Shown here: one piece after another, positions 7,160-15,004 of the stretch
Layout of the letters: every line of letters starts with the position of its first letter
How positions within the stretch are numbered: the first letter of the stretch is position 1
NCBI GenBank assembly: GCA_005882905.1
Contig: VBBG01000102.1
Span: 1 to 25,489 of the forward strand
DNA from: Candidatus Bathyarchaeota archaeon
GTDB lineage: Archaea; Thermoproteota; Bathyarchaeia; 40CM-2-53-6
Length of the DNA stretch: 25,489 bases
Direction: 5' to 3'
Translations under genes and position numbers: made by a program
The notes under the pieces: model-generated
The model's input: only the letters and a program-made list of their open reading frames with translations
Databases searched by the model: none
Told to the model about the DNA's origin: nothing

Positions 7160-8203
7160 TTGAGTTACGACGATCAAAATCAACCGTACAGTAACGACCC
7201 ATACGCTTACCAGGACCCTTCGCAATACGACACCTCCCAGCAACCTCAAGACTACACCAATTACCCCTCGCAAGACAGCTATCAAGGTCAAGGCCAAGGA
7301 TACGACAATTCGCAGTATCAAGCGCCCCAAGCCCCCGAGCAGCGGCCTAGCCTGCAACAGCTCCAGAGAATACAATCGGGCATTCCCGGTTTTGACCAGA
7401 TCGTCGGCGGTGGTCTGATCCGCGACCGAGTCTATCTGCTAGCGGGACCAGCGGGAGCAGGCAAGACGATCTTTTCGTCCCAGTTCATCTACAACGGCCT
7501 TACAAAATTCAACGAGAACGGCGTCTACGTAGTCTTGGAAGAGACTCCCCAACAGCTTCGCGAGAACCTGTTCAACAGCTTCAACTGGAACATAGGCACC
7601 TACGAAGATTCAGGGAACATGATTATCCTCGACGCCATCTCAAGCAGACTGGGTCTCGCAAGCCAGGAGAGATTTGTTGTCCCGAGACCGTTCACACTAG
7701 AAGCGCTCCTCTACGAGATACAGACGGCGATTCAGACATGCCAGGCTCGCCGAGTTGTTATCGACTCGCTCGACGCGATGAGCCTAGAACTGACACAGGT
7801 GGATCTTCGCAGTCTGATACAGCGGCTAACAATGATTCTCAAATCCTTCGGCTGCACAACCCTACTTGTCAGCGGTCAAGCAGACAATAGCAACCAGGGA
7901 AGAAAGGCAGTAGAGGAGTATGTCGTTGACGGTATGGTCCGTCTGCATCACACTCTTGAAGAGAGTGTCAGCGGAGAGACGACGCTAGAACAGAACGCTC
8001 TGGAGGGTAATTCACTAGAAGAAGATTCGTTCGCAATGAAGATGCGCTCTCGAAAGATCGAGATTCCGAAAATGAGAGGGACCTCTCACTCTCACTATCT
8101 CCATCCGTTTGTTATCGGAGAACAAGGGATCGAGGTCAAGTCCGAGCCAGAGGTTACGAAGCGTTTGAGGAGAGCCATCTTCAAGGCGAAACAAGTTGAT
8201 TAG
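7160..8203 (+). CDS. KaiC-like ATPase (ArlH/FlaH-like) with disordered Q/Y-rich N-terminus
   Basis: RecA-fold ATPase of the KaiC/FlaH group. In archaella the FlaH (ArlH) protein of this group binds the motor ATPase FlaI and platform FlaJ on the cytoplasmic side. Residues 1-65 are low-complexity, rich in Gln, Tyr, Ser, Asp and Pro (DDQNQPYSNDPYAYQD and so on) and look disordered. The KaiC domain follows: SGIPGFDQIVGGGL, Walker A GPAGAGKT (about 96-103), the catalytic acid pair in VVLEETPQQL, and Walker B RRVVIDSLDAMS (about 197-208). The C-terminal part carries an acidic linker. The start is TTG 7160 with GGTGG seven bases upstream, matching the 16S 3' end. It overlaps the next gene by eight bases. 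Confidence 0.88.
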   Translation: MSYDDQNQPYSNDPYAYQDPSQYDTSQQPQDYTNYPSQDSYQGQGQGYDNSQYQAPQAPEQRPSLQQLQRIQSGIPGFDQIVGGGLIRDRVYLLAGPAGAGKTIFSSQFIYNGLTKFNENGVYVVLEETPQQLRENLFNSFNWNIGTYEDSGNMIILDAISSRLGLASQERFVVPRPFTLEALLYEIQTAIQTCQARRVVIDSLDAMSLELTQVDLRSLIQRLTMILKSFGCTTLLVSGQADNSNQGRKAVEEYVVDGMVRLHHTLEESVSGETTLEQNALEGNSLEEDSFAMKMRSRKIEIPKMRGTSHSHYLHPFVIGEQGIEVKSEPEVTKRLRRAIFKAKQVD

Positions 8204-8975
8204 AAACAGATCAAACAGACTGCTGCGCATTCGCACCGGCATGGGTGGCCTAGACGAGAAGCTAGGTGGAGGAATACCTTCAGGCAGTTCCGTACTCCTC
8301 GTGAGCAACCAGGAAGGACCCGTCCGATTATTCTGTCAACAGATCGCTTTCTTGCTTGCCAACGAGGGCCATAGAATTCTCTACTTCACCATAGTCAGAG
8401 AGCCCAGCTACATACGCGAGGAGATGATGGTTTACGAATGGGATACCAGTGAAATGGAGCAAGGGAGACAGTGGACCTTTATCGACGCCTACAGTCCAAG
8501 AGTGCAGGCGCTCCAACAGGGAGGTCCAACCCAACAACCAATGGGCCTGCTCGGACCTGGAATGATGAACGCGGGCTCAAGGGTTCTAGGCTCAGACCTC
8601 TTTGTGACGCTTCGAAGAGACATACTGTCACATCTGGATGAGGGAGACATAGTGATAATCGACTCGCTCTCAGACCTGCTTGTCACCCATGAGACCGCAT
8701 CCGTCCGAGAACTCCTAGAAATCTTGGGAAACCAGGTGCGACAGAGAAACGGGCTGGTCTTCATGCCAATATTATCTGACATGCACGATCCCAAAACCGT
8801 GGCCGAGATTTCACACCTCTCAGACGTAGTTGTAGATTTCGAACTTGAATCCGAACACCTAGAGGGCAAGCTGCGCTTCTACAAGATGCGAAGATCCCAG
8901 CTGCGTCCCCTGCTCCTGCCGTTCTCAATCACAGACAGAGGCGTTATGGCCGAGACGTTTGGCAGAGTGATCTGA
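8196..8975 (+). CDS. KaiC-like protein with lost P-loop
   Basis: A 259-residue RecA-fold protein that starts like a KaiC domain (RIRTGMGGLDEKLGGGIPSGSSVLLV) but has SNQEGPVRLF where Walker A (GxxGxGKT) should be. The Lys and Thr for phosphate binding are absent, and the catalytic Glu pair is replaced (TIVREPSYI). The Walker B region is kept (DIVIIDSLSDLLV, about 151-163). A Pro/Gly/Met-rich insert sits before it (QQGGPTQQPMGLLGPGMM). It probably cannot hydrolyse ATP and may act as a structural partner of the intact KaiC-like protein encoded just upstream, with which it overlaps by eight bases. TTG 8196 is the likely start because it precedes the domain by about a dozen residues. Confidence 0.82.
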   Translation: MIRNRSNRLLRIRTGMGGLDEKLGGGIPSGSSVLLVSNQEGPVRLFCQQIAFLLANEGHRILYFTIVREPSYIREEMMVYEWDTSEMEQGRQWTFIDAYSPRVQALQQGGPTQQPMGLLGPGMMNAGSRVLGSDLFVTLRRDILSHLDEGDIVIIDSLSDLLVTHETASVRELLEILGNQVRQRNGLVFMPILSDMHDPKTVAEISHLSDVVVDFELESEHLEGKLRFYKMRRSQLRPLLLPFSITDRGVMAETFGRVI

Positions 8976-8980
8976 TAATC

Positions 8981-10606
8981 ATGTCTAAGTCCCAGAAACC
9001 CGGTGAGAAGAGCGACAAGATAGACAACATCGTCGGCATGCTGATGGAATACGAACGCATGACGATAGACCTGATGAAGAAAGCGACTGACACTCCAATC
9101 CTAGACCAGTACGATCTAAACGCGCCCTACGCGAAAGCCCGGATAGTCAAAGAAGAAGGACAGACGAAATACCAGATCCACGAGGTACAGCTGAGCGATG
9201 ACGAGAGAAAGAAGCTGAAGGAGATAGGCGAGCTACTCGTCGAAGAGCTCGACGTGGACATCAAGAAACTAGGAACCAACGAGAACGCGGCCGCATACAT
9301 CCGCAAGCTCGTCGAGAAGATCATCAAGAACTACAAGATCAAAGTAACGCCGGACGCACTTGACCGGCTGATGTACTACATCGTCCGGGACTTTGTCCAC
9401 TTCGACAAGATAGACCCGATGATGAGAGACCCGTGGATAGAGGATATCTCCTGCAACGGGTTCGGCATACCCATCTATATCTGGCACCGAAAATACGAAT
9501 CCATACCCACCAACGTAATCTTCCAGACCGCTGAAGAACTAGACAAGTTCATCCTCAAACTCAGCTACATGTCCGGACGGGCCATATCGATCGCGCAACC
9601 AGTCCTTGACGCAACACTACCCGACGGCAGCAGAATCCAGATGACCTACGAGAAAGAGGTCACAAGACGCGGGTCCACGTTCACCATACGAAAGTTCAGA
9701 GAGAGACCCCTAACAGTCAGCGACCTAGTAATCTACAACACGTTGGGCGCGGAAATGGCAGCCTGGTTCTGGTACATCATCGAAAAACAAGCTTCGGTAA
9801 TACTCGTCGGAGGAACCGCTTCGGGAAAAACCACCACTATCAATACCCTGGCCATGTTCATCAAGCCCAACGCCAAGATCGTCTCGATCGAAGACACGTC
9901 CGAAATCCAGCTGCCCCACGAGAACTGGCTGTCGTCAGTGGTTAGAGCCGGCTTCGGAGTAACTGGAGAGGTCTCGGAGATCACTCTGTTCGACCTACTC
10001 AAGAACGCGATGAGGCAGAGGCCAGAGTACATCATAGTCGGAGAGGTCAGAGGCTCAGAAGCCTACACACTGATGCAAGCCATAGCCACAGGTCACGGAG
10101 GCTTAGCGACGCTACACGCAGACTCTGCAGAAGCAGCTATTCACAGACTCGAAAGCGAGCCCATGAATATTCCCAGACCACTCATCCCGACCATAGACGT
10201 GATCGCGGTTCAGACCCGGGTCCAGGTCGGCGAGAAGAGTGTACGACGCATGGTCGACATTGCTGAGGTTGTAGGGCTCGACCCGACTACCAAAGACGTG
10301 CTCACCAACGACGTGTTCAAGTGGAATCCGAAGAGCGACACGTTCGTCTTCTACGGACGAAGCTACGTCTTAGAGAACATCATGAAGCGCCATGGCTACA
10401 AGCACGAGGAGGTCATGGAAGAGCTGAACAACCGACGCATGGTAATCGAATGGATGGTCCGGAACAACGTCCGCGACTTCAAGGACGTTGTCGAGGTCAT
10501 CAGAGCCTACTACCTGAACCCGCAGCAACTGCTAGACCGCGTCAAGCGGGAGAAGATGACAGAACCGACAGCGCCAACGGGTCAAGGAGCACAAGTAAAG
10601 CAATGA
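8981..10606 (+). CDS. arlI: archaellum/type IV pilus motor ATPase FlaI (ArlI)
   Basis: Hexameric secretion-type ATPase that powers assembly, and in archaella rotation, of the filament at the inner face of the membrane. The protein is 541 aa, normal for FlaI. The N-terminal half contains the family segment MRDPWIEDISCNG. The catalytic half shows Walker A GGTASGKTTT (about 278-287), the Asp box SIEDTSEIQLPHENW (about 306-320), Walker B with YIIVGEVRGSEAYTLMQA and the His box HGGLATLHADS (about 370-382). ATG 8981 is six bases after the previous stop. The next gene overlaps its stop by four bases (ATGA), the usual flaI-flaJ coupling. Distinction from a pure pilus ATPase rests on context: the KaiC-like neighbours favour an archaellum-type machine. 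Confidence 0.93.
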   Translation: MSKSQKPGEKSDKIDNIVGMLMEYERMTIDLMKKATDTPILDQYDLNAPYAKARIVKEEGQTKYQIHEVQLSDDERKKLKEIGELLVEELDVDIKKLGTNENAAAYIRKLVEKIIKNYKIKVTPDALDRLMYYIVRDFVHFDKIDPMMRDPWIEDISCNGFGIPIYIWHRKYESIPTNVIFQTAEELDKFILKLSYMSGRAISIAQPVLDATLPDGSRIQMTYEKEVTRRGSTFTIRKFRERPLTVSDLVIYNTLGAEMAAWFWYIIEKQASVILVGGTASGKTTTINTLAMFIKPNAKIVSIEDTSEIQLPHENWLSSVVRAGFGVTGEVSEITLFDLLKNAMRQRPEYIIVGEVRGSEAYTLMQAIATGHGGLATLHADSAEAAIHRLESEPMNIPRPLIPTIDVIAVQTRVQVGEKSVRRMVDIAEVVGLDPTTKDVLTNDVFKWNPKSDTFVFYGRSYVLENIMKRHGYKHEEVMEELNNRRMVIEWMVRNNVRDFKDVVEVIRAYYLNPQQLLDRVKREKMTEPTAPTGQGAQVKQ

Positions 10607-12126
10607 GTCTACTAGACCCGATAGTTCCATACCTGGGCCCCCTTGGCCCGGCATTGGCTGCAAGCGGCACTATCATCGTAGCCTTGACACTATTCGGTCT
10701 ATTCTGCTTCGGACTCTACAAGGTGAAGAGCAGCATCTTCGAAACTAGCAAGGGCTGGGTTGGCGCGACTATCGTCCTCTCGTTGATCACTGTCCTTTTC
10801 CGGGGAATGTCATATCTCTGCAGCTGCCAGTGGTACTATGACACTAGCGGAAACCCGACACTCCTCATTCCACTAACCTACATGCTGATCACGGGATCGT
10901 TCTTCGCCATACTTTTCAATTTCAACATCTCAGCGCTGAAGAAGTTCAAGTGGCTCATCAGCATAGCACTCTCCATCCCCCTGTCCATAGCCTCGAACAT
11001 CTTCCTTCCACTGATCGAGACCTACAATGGCCAACCATACTCATATAGTCCACCGCTCGTCTTCATCGAGATACTCATTTTCGCGCCAATCGGCGCGATC
11101 TACAGTAGCTTCGTCTATGAGAGGGCGGTCCTTCACATGGGAGATTACCGGGCCAGGCTGCAGCGCTTCATGCAGCAGAGTGAGAAAGGCAAGAAGGGAG
11201 GCGTGGAATTGCCTCCTGAGAAGGAGGGCTTCAGCTACTTCACATACGCGCTCCTTGGGCGGAGACTGGGCAGGCTCTACAAGCTCTTCAACGGACTCAA
11301 GCAGGTGATCAGCTTGGCGGGAATGAAGATCGGCTACAAAGCCTACATCAGCTCGATAGTCTTCGCCGGTCTGGTCGGAGGCGGACTCAGCTTCTTCGTC
11401 TGGTTCTTCTTATTCTCCTTCGGGCTCGGCGGCGCCCTGGGGCTCGGCGGCTTCAGCATATTCTCCATACTCGGCAGCATCTTCGCCTCAGTACTGATGG
11501 CGGTTTTGACCGGGCTCGTTATCTTCGGCGTCGGGTACATGCTGCCCTTCATGAAAGTAGGCTCACGAAGACAACATCTTGACACGTTCTTAGCCTTCAC
11601 CTCAAGCTACATGACCGTCCTAGCCTCAGCGGGCGTAACGCCTGAAAGGATACTGAGGTCGACCGCGGAGAAGGATCCCAAGTTCATGCTCTCCGACGAG
11701 ATCGCGAATGTCGTAGGACGAATCGACCTGTTAGGATACGATGTCCTTAACGCGTTGAACGCTGAGGTCGACAGATCACCCTCGACAAACTACCAAGACC
11801 TACTACGAGGATTCGCAGGAGTAATCCGGACTGGCGGGGACATGAAGAAGTTCTTCCAGGGAATAACCGACCACCTGTTCCAGAAACGTGCCCTCCAAGT
11901 CCAGTCATTCCTCGACTCGCTCGGCATCATCGCAGAGACCTACGTGCTAATGCTCATCGCCTTCCCACTCATGCTGATCGTCATGCTCAGCATCATGGCC
12001 TCCATCGGCGGAAGCCTCGGAGGCGTGGACGTATTCTCGTTCATGTACCTCATGGCCTTCATACTCATACCAATCTGCGGAGTAATGTTCCTCTTCATAC
12101 TCGACACTATGCAGCCGAAAGGTTAG
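10603..12126 (+). CDS. FlaJ/TadC-like platform protein, first half (one T2SSF domain, extra helices)
   Basis: Polytopic membrane protein of 507 aa, the first part of a split assembly platform. It opens with five predicted membrane helices (about 12-37, 48-68, 84-107, 112-135, 147-168). These are followed by a cytoplasmic basic stretch and two more helices in a glycine-rich region (about 245-310). A single type II secretion F (T2SSF) domain follows with TFLAFTSSYMTVLASAGVTPERIL and the downstream LLRGFAGVIRTGGDMKKFFQ, and then two closing helices. A standard FlaJ has two T2SSF domains in one chain; here the second one is in the next gene. ATG 10603 overlaps the FlaI stop by four bases; longer readings in this frame only shadow flaI. 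Confidence 0.85.
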   Translation: MSLLDPIVPYLGPLGPALAASGTIIVALTLFGLFCFGLYKVKSSIFETSKGWVGATIVLSLITVLFRGMSYLCSCQWYYDTSGNPTLLIPLTYMLITGSFFAILFNFNISALKKFKWLISIALSIPLSIASNIFLPLIETYNGQPYSYSPPLVFIEILIFAPIGAIYSSFVYERAVLHMGDYRARLQRFMQQSEKGKKGGVELPPEKEGFSYFTYALLGRRLGRLYKLFNGLKQVISLAGMKIGYKAYISSIVFAGLVGGGLSFFVWFFLFSFGLGGALGLGGFSIFSILGSIFASVLMAVLTGLVIFGVGYMLPFMKVGSRRQHLDTFLAFTSSYMTVLASAGVTPERILRSTAEKDPKFMLSDEIANVVGRIDLLGYDVLNALNAEVDRSPSTNYQDLLRGFAGVIRTGGDMKKFFQGITDHLFQKRALQVQSFLDSLGIIAETYVLMLIAFPLMLIVMLSIMASIGGSLGGVDVFSFMYLMAFILIPICGVMFLFILDTMQPKG

Positions 12127-12138
12127 GAGAATCAAAAA

Positions 12139-13062
12139 ATGTCAAGTACAAACCAACCCCAATCAGCTCCCTCCTCCGGACCCGCAGTCGACACTAGGTC
12201 CGGTAGAGGCTCAAAGGATCAATCAGCGGGCGGCGGCGCAATCGCCGGTGCGTTAAAGAAGATAACCAGCAATCAAGGACCGAACCCGGTCGTCCCAATC
12301 GCGGGACTAACTGGACACTTCAGCTTCGACCGGTTCTTACTCCTCGGTGGAATACTGGCCCTTATTCCCCCCGCCATAATGTACTTCTTCGAATCTAAAC
12401 GCCGCGACTCCATCGACAATAGTATACCTCACCTGATACGGGACATCGCGGACGCGGGGCGTAGCGGAATGACTCTCACGCGTGCGATTGAGATATCAGC
12501 GGAGCGGGATTATGGACCACTAACTACCGAGATCAAGAAACTTATTGCAAAGATCAGCTTCCGCGTCCCATTGGAAAGGGCGCTACAGTTCTTCGCCGAC
12601 CGGACAGGAACAATGCTGTCCCGGAGGACGTCCATGCTTGTAGCCGAGGCGAACAAGTCGGGAGGAGACATCCAGGAGAGCATGGAGTCCGTTGCCAAGC
12701 ATGTCCAGGAAATTCAGTACTTGGAGAGGAAGAGACGGGCCACACTCCGACCCTTCATAGGTGTCATGTACATCAGCTTCGCCGTCTTCCTCGTAACCGT
12801 CTACCTCCTTATCTCGAGCTTCTTCAAACAGCTGGCCAACACGAACTTTGGTGGAGCAGGCGCGGTAGGGGGTGTAGGCTTCAACTTCGTCAGCCTGCCT
12901 CTAGACAAGATCACGGCGGTCTTCCTATACATGGCCATGATCGAGGCGCTATTCGCAGGACTGGTCGGAGGGAAGATGGCGTCAGGCTACCTCAAGGATG
13001 GTCTCAAACACGCTATATTGCTGATGCTGATCTGCTTCATCACCTTTGTATTCTTCGTCTAA
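12139..13062 (+). CDS. FlaJ/TadC-like platform protein, second half (one T2SSF domain)
   Basis: A 307-residue membrane protein holding the second T2SSF domain. A Ser/Gly/Pro-rich soluble head (1-60) precedes a membrane helix (LLLGGILALIPPAIMYFF, about 67-85). The T2SSF core follows (IPHLIRDIADAGRSGMTLTRAIEIS, then RRTSMLVAEANKSGGDIQESMESVAKHVQEI, about 97-195). Three further hydrophobic segments close the protein (about 208-232, 255-275 and the last 20 residues). It lies 12 bases after the first platform gene. Together the two proteins carry what a usual FlaJ has in one chain, as seen in TadB/TadC pairs. Not a frameshift: it has its own ATG and a unique head domain. Confidence 0.87.
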   Translation: MSSTNQPQSAPSSGPAVDTRSGRGSKDQSAGGGAIAGALKKITSNQGPNPVVPIAGLTGHFSFDRFLLLGGILALIPPAIMYFFESKRRDSIDNSIPHLIRDIADAGRSGMTLTRAIEISAERDYGPLTTEIKKLIAKISFRVPLERALQFFADRTGTMLSRRTSMLVAEANKSGGDIQESMESVAKHVQEIQYLERKRRATLRPFIGVMYISFAVFLVTVYLLISSFFKQLANTNFGGAGAVGGVGFNFVSLPLDKITAVFLYMAMIEALFAGLVGGKMASGYLKDGLKHAILLMLICFITFVFFV

Positions 13063-13150
13063 GCCCACCCACCGGTCTCCGAGACGATTTCTAGAGGCGC
13101 TCCCGCGCAACCCGGTGACCAGACTGGCACTTTCCCTAAGATGGATACCT

Positions 13151-13966
13151 ATGCGGCTCTTTGAGAGCCTCTTCCATACGAAGTGGACAAGAGAACGTGT
13201 CTCCTGGACTATAGCATACGTCTACACGCTCTACGTTGCACTGAGCGCGGTCCCCCCGTTCAGAGACACCCCGGTCTTCTCGGTGGCCGCCGCGTCCGTA
13301 CTCCTTGTATTCCTCTACATCTTCCACTCGTATACGAACCTGGATCTGAAAACTGCCTCGAAGATCTTGGTCATAGCCGCCACGATCTCTTTCCTCTGGG
13401 AGTTCATAGGGGTCGAGACTGGAGTTCCATTTGGTCCCTACGTCTACACGAGCGCCCTCGGACCACAGCTGGGGCCGGTACCGATCTTCATCCCACTACT
13501 CTGGTGCGCGCTTGGCTACTTCTGCATGAAAGCCTCCAACCACTACATAATGGCCAGCGCATTGATGGTGTCTCTGGACACGTCATTCGATCCAGTATTC
13601 TCTGCAAAACTTGGACTCTGGACATGGACGGGGCCAACACAATACTTTGGAGTTCCATTCAGCAACTTTTTCGGCTGGTTCCTAGCCTCTCTCACATTCT
13701 TCGCCCTCTTCTTTCTCGCCTCTAGACGAAAGCCCGAGTCGTCGAAGTATGCGATAGTCTTCTATTATCTCTTCGGCCTCGACAACGTGATTGGAGACAT
13801 AGTCTCAGGTTCTCCGGGTCTCGCAGCCTCCTCCTTCACCATCTTCACCGTGGCCGCTGCAATCGTCCTCCTAGTTCACAAGAACAATGCGGCCAAGACT
13901 AGAACCAAGATTCTGCAAGTTGAGCAGGTCACTAGTCCCTCGAGGCAGCCGGTAAGCTCTCAATAG
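13151..13966 (+). CDS. carotenoid biosynthesis protein, CruF/DUF422 type
   Basis: Polytopic membrane protein of the CruF (DUF422) family, which hydrates the ends of acyclic carotenoids; in haloarchaea it performs the last step to bacterioruberin. Family motifs are clear: FLWEFIGVETGVPFGPYVYT, then LGPVPIFIPLLWCALGYF, then SLDTSFDPVFSAKLGLWTW and YFGVPFSNFFGWFL. About seven membrane helices are visible. Length 271 aa from ATG 13151. The frame is open back to TTG 13046, which would overlap the platform gene, and GTG 13115 is another option; none has a good ribosome site. It runs in the same direction as the filament operon but its function is unrelated. The UbiA gene at 15005 is a plausible partner in the same pathway. 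Confidence 0.85.
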   Translation: MRLFESLFHTKWTRERVSWTIAYVYTLYVALSAVPPFRDTPVFSVAAASVLLVFLYIFHSYTNLDLKTASKILVIAATISFLWEFIGVETGVPFGPYVYTSALGPQLGPVPIFIPLLWCALGYFCMKASNHYIMASALMVSLDTSFDPVFSAKLGLWTWTGPTQYFGVPFSNFFGWFLASLTFFALFFLASRRKPESSKYAIVFYYLFGLDNVIGDIVSGSPGLAASSFTIFTVAAAIVLLVHKNNAAKTRTKILQVEQVTSPSRQPVSSQ

Positions 13967-14012
13967 AAGCCAAACCGGCACGGAACTTTGCGTAGAATAA
14001 AAAAGAGAATAG

Positions 14013-14035
14013 GCCACTCCCTTGTCGGAAGTGGC
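14013..14035. terminator. hairpin terminator between convergent genes
   Basis: GCCACTCC and GGaAGTGGC form an eight-pair stem with one bulged A and a six-base loop, followed by TTGTTTTCT on the plus strand. It lies between the ends of the CruF-like gene and the convergent KaiC-like gene and may serve both. Confidence 0.6.
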
Positions 14036-14042
14036 TTGTTTT

Positions 14043-14843
14043 CTAGTCGACGAAGATTGTTTCTTTCGGAAACACTTCGATGCCGTTGCCGGATATCTTG
14101 TAGGGCCTTGGTTGCATGTCGATGGGTGTCTCTCGCATCTTCTCCACTTGCAAGACCCTGTTGTATGTCTTGCCGACCTTTGCATTGGAGAGGATCACTA
14201 CTCCGTGAGCAAGATACTCCTCCAGCTGGATCGCTCGTTCAACGGTCGGACCCATCGCTCTCAGCTCTGTAGTCATGAGACACGTTGAGCCCGTCTTTAC
14301 CAGAGCGTCAACCAGGTCGAGTATGGCGGTTCTCCGTTCGACCATCTCGGGATATTGGAATATTAGCGAAGTGACCGGGTCGACGACAACTCTCTTCGCG
14401 TTGATGAGCTCTGTATGGGTCTTGATCCCTTCGATAAGACTGAGAATCGAGAAGTCTTTGCGGCCAATGGCTTGTCGTCCGATCTTGACTTCTCCCGGCA
14501 TGTGGCGGAGGGGTGAGGCGTTGATGAACGCGAACTTCTTTCCCTTCTCAAGCTCTTCGAATTTCCAGCCGAACAGCGCCATCTCCCTGTAGTAGTGGGA
14601 CTTTGACTCGTCGAGGCTGACGAATGCTCCGTTTTCTCCGTAGGTCTTGATTCCGTTCATCAAGAACTGTGATGTTAGGATCGTTTTGCCTGTTCCTGGG
14701 CCTCCAACTAGGAGTATGACTCTTCCCCTTGGGAATCCCCCGCTGAGGATCTCGTCTAGTCCTGGTATTCCTGTCGGGGTCCTGTCGACCATTGGCATCT
14801 TGCCTTTACCGCTCTGAGTCTGAAGCTCGTATCTTTCGGCCAT
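14043..14843 (-). CDS. KaiC-like RecA-fold ATPase
   Basis: Single-domain KaiC-family ATPase of about 266 residues. Visible motifs are TPTGIPGLDEILSGGFPRG, Walker A GGPGTGKT (about 47-54), the catalytic acids in FVSLDESKSHYY, and Walker B AKRVVVDPVTSLIF. The C-terminal part has QLEEYLAHGVVIL and KMRETPIDMQPRPYKI, typical of archaeal KaiC relatives that bind partner proteins. The partner and process are not known. ATG 14843 is chosen; GTG 14870 in the same frame would add nine residues. It is divergent from the UbiA gene and convergent with the CruF-like gene, so it lies inside a carotenoid-type neighbourhood on the opposite strand. Confidence 0.88.
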   Translation of the reverse strand: MAERYELQTQSGKGKMPMVDRTPTGIPGLDEILSGGFPRGRVILLVGGPGTGKTILTSQFLMNGIKTYGENGAFVSLDESKSHYYREMALFGWKFEELEKGKKFAFINASPLRHMPGEVKIGRQAIGRKDFSILSLIEGIKTHTELINAKRVVVDPVTSLIFQYPEMVERRTAILDLVDALVKTGSTCLMTTELRAMGPTVERAIQLEEYLAHGVVILSNAKVGKTYNRVLQVEKMRETPIDMQPRPYKISGNGIEVFPKETIFVD

Positions 14844-14910
14844 GGTATAAATCGCTTCGGATTCTTCCACCCTAACCTTGTTTTGAATCCTATTGTTACC
14901 TATTCATCAA

Positions 14911-14973
14911 AGCCTGGGTAACGCCCTGCTTAGCAGAGCTGGAACCCTGAAATTAGCGTCGGGCTTCCAGGCT
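14911..14973 (+). other. structured leader element upstream of the UbiA gene
   Basis: AGCCTGG (14911-14917) pairs perfectly with CCAGGCT (14967-14973). Inside, GCCC (14923-14926) can pair with GGGC (14961-14964), and CTGC-TTA-GCAG forms a small hairpin. It looks like a folded RNA element in the leader of the UbiA gene, starting 94 bases before its ATG. It is not a tRNA: no T loop, anticodon arm or CCA. Confidence 0.35.
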
Positions 14974-15004
14974 CCTCGTCTCACGGGAGGCCGTACACGA
15001 TTCC

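Noticed and set aside
10321..10602. Long N-terminal extension of the first platform protein.
   Set aside because: It overlaps flaI fully in another frame; ATG 10603 at the flaI stop is the natural start.
14911..14973. tRNA-like seven-pair closing stem.
   Set aside because: Only 63 bases, no TTC-type T loop, no anticodon arm and no CCA.
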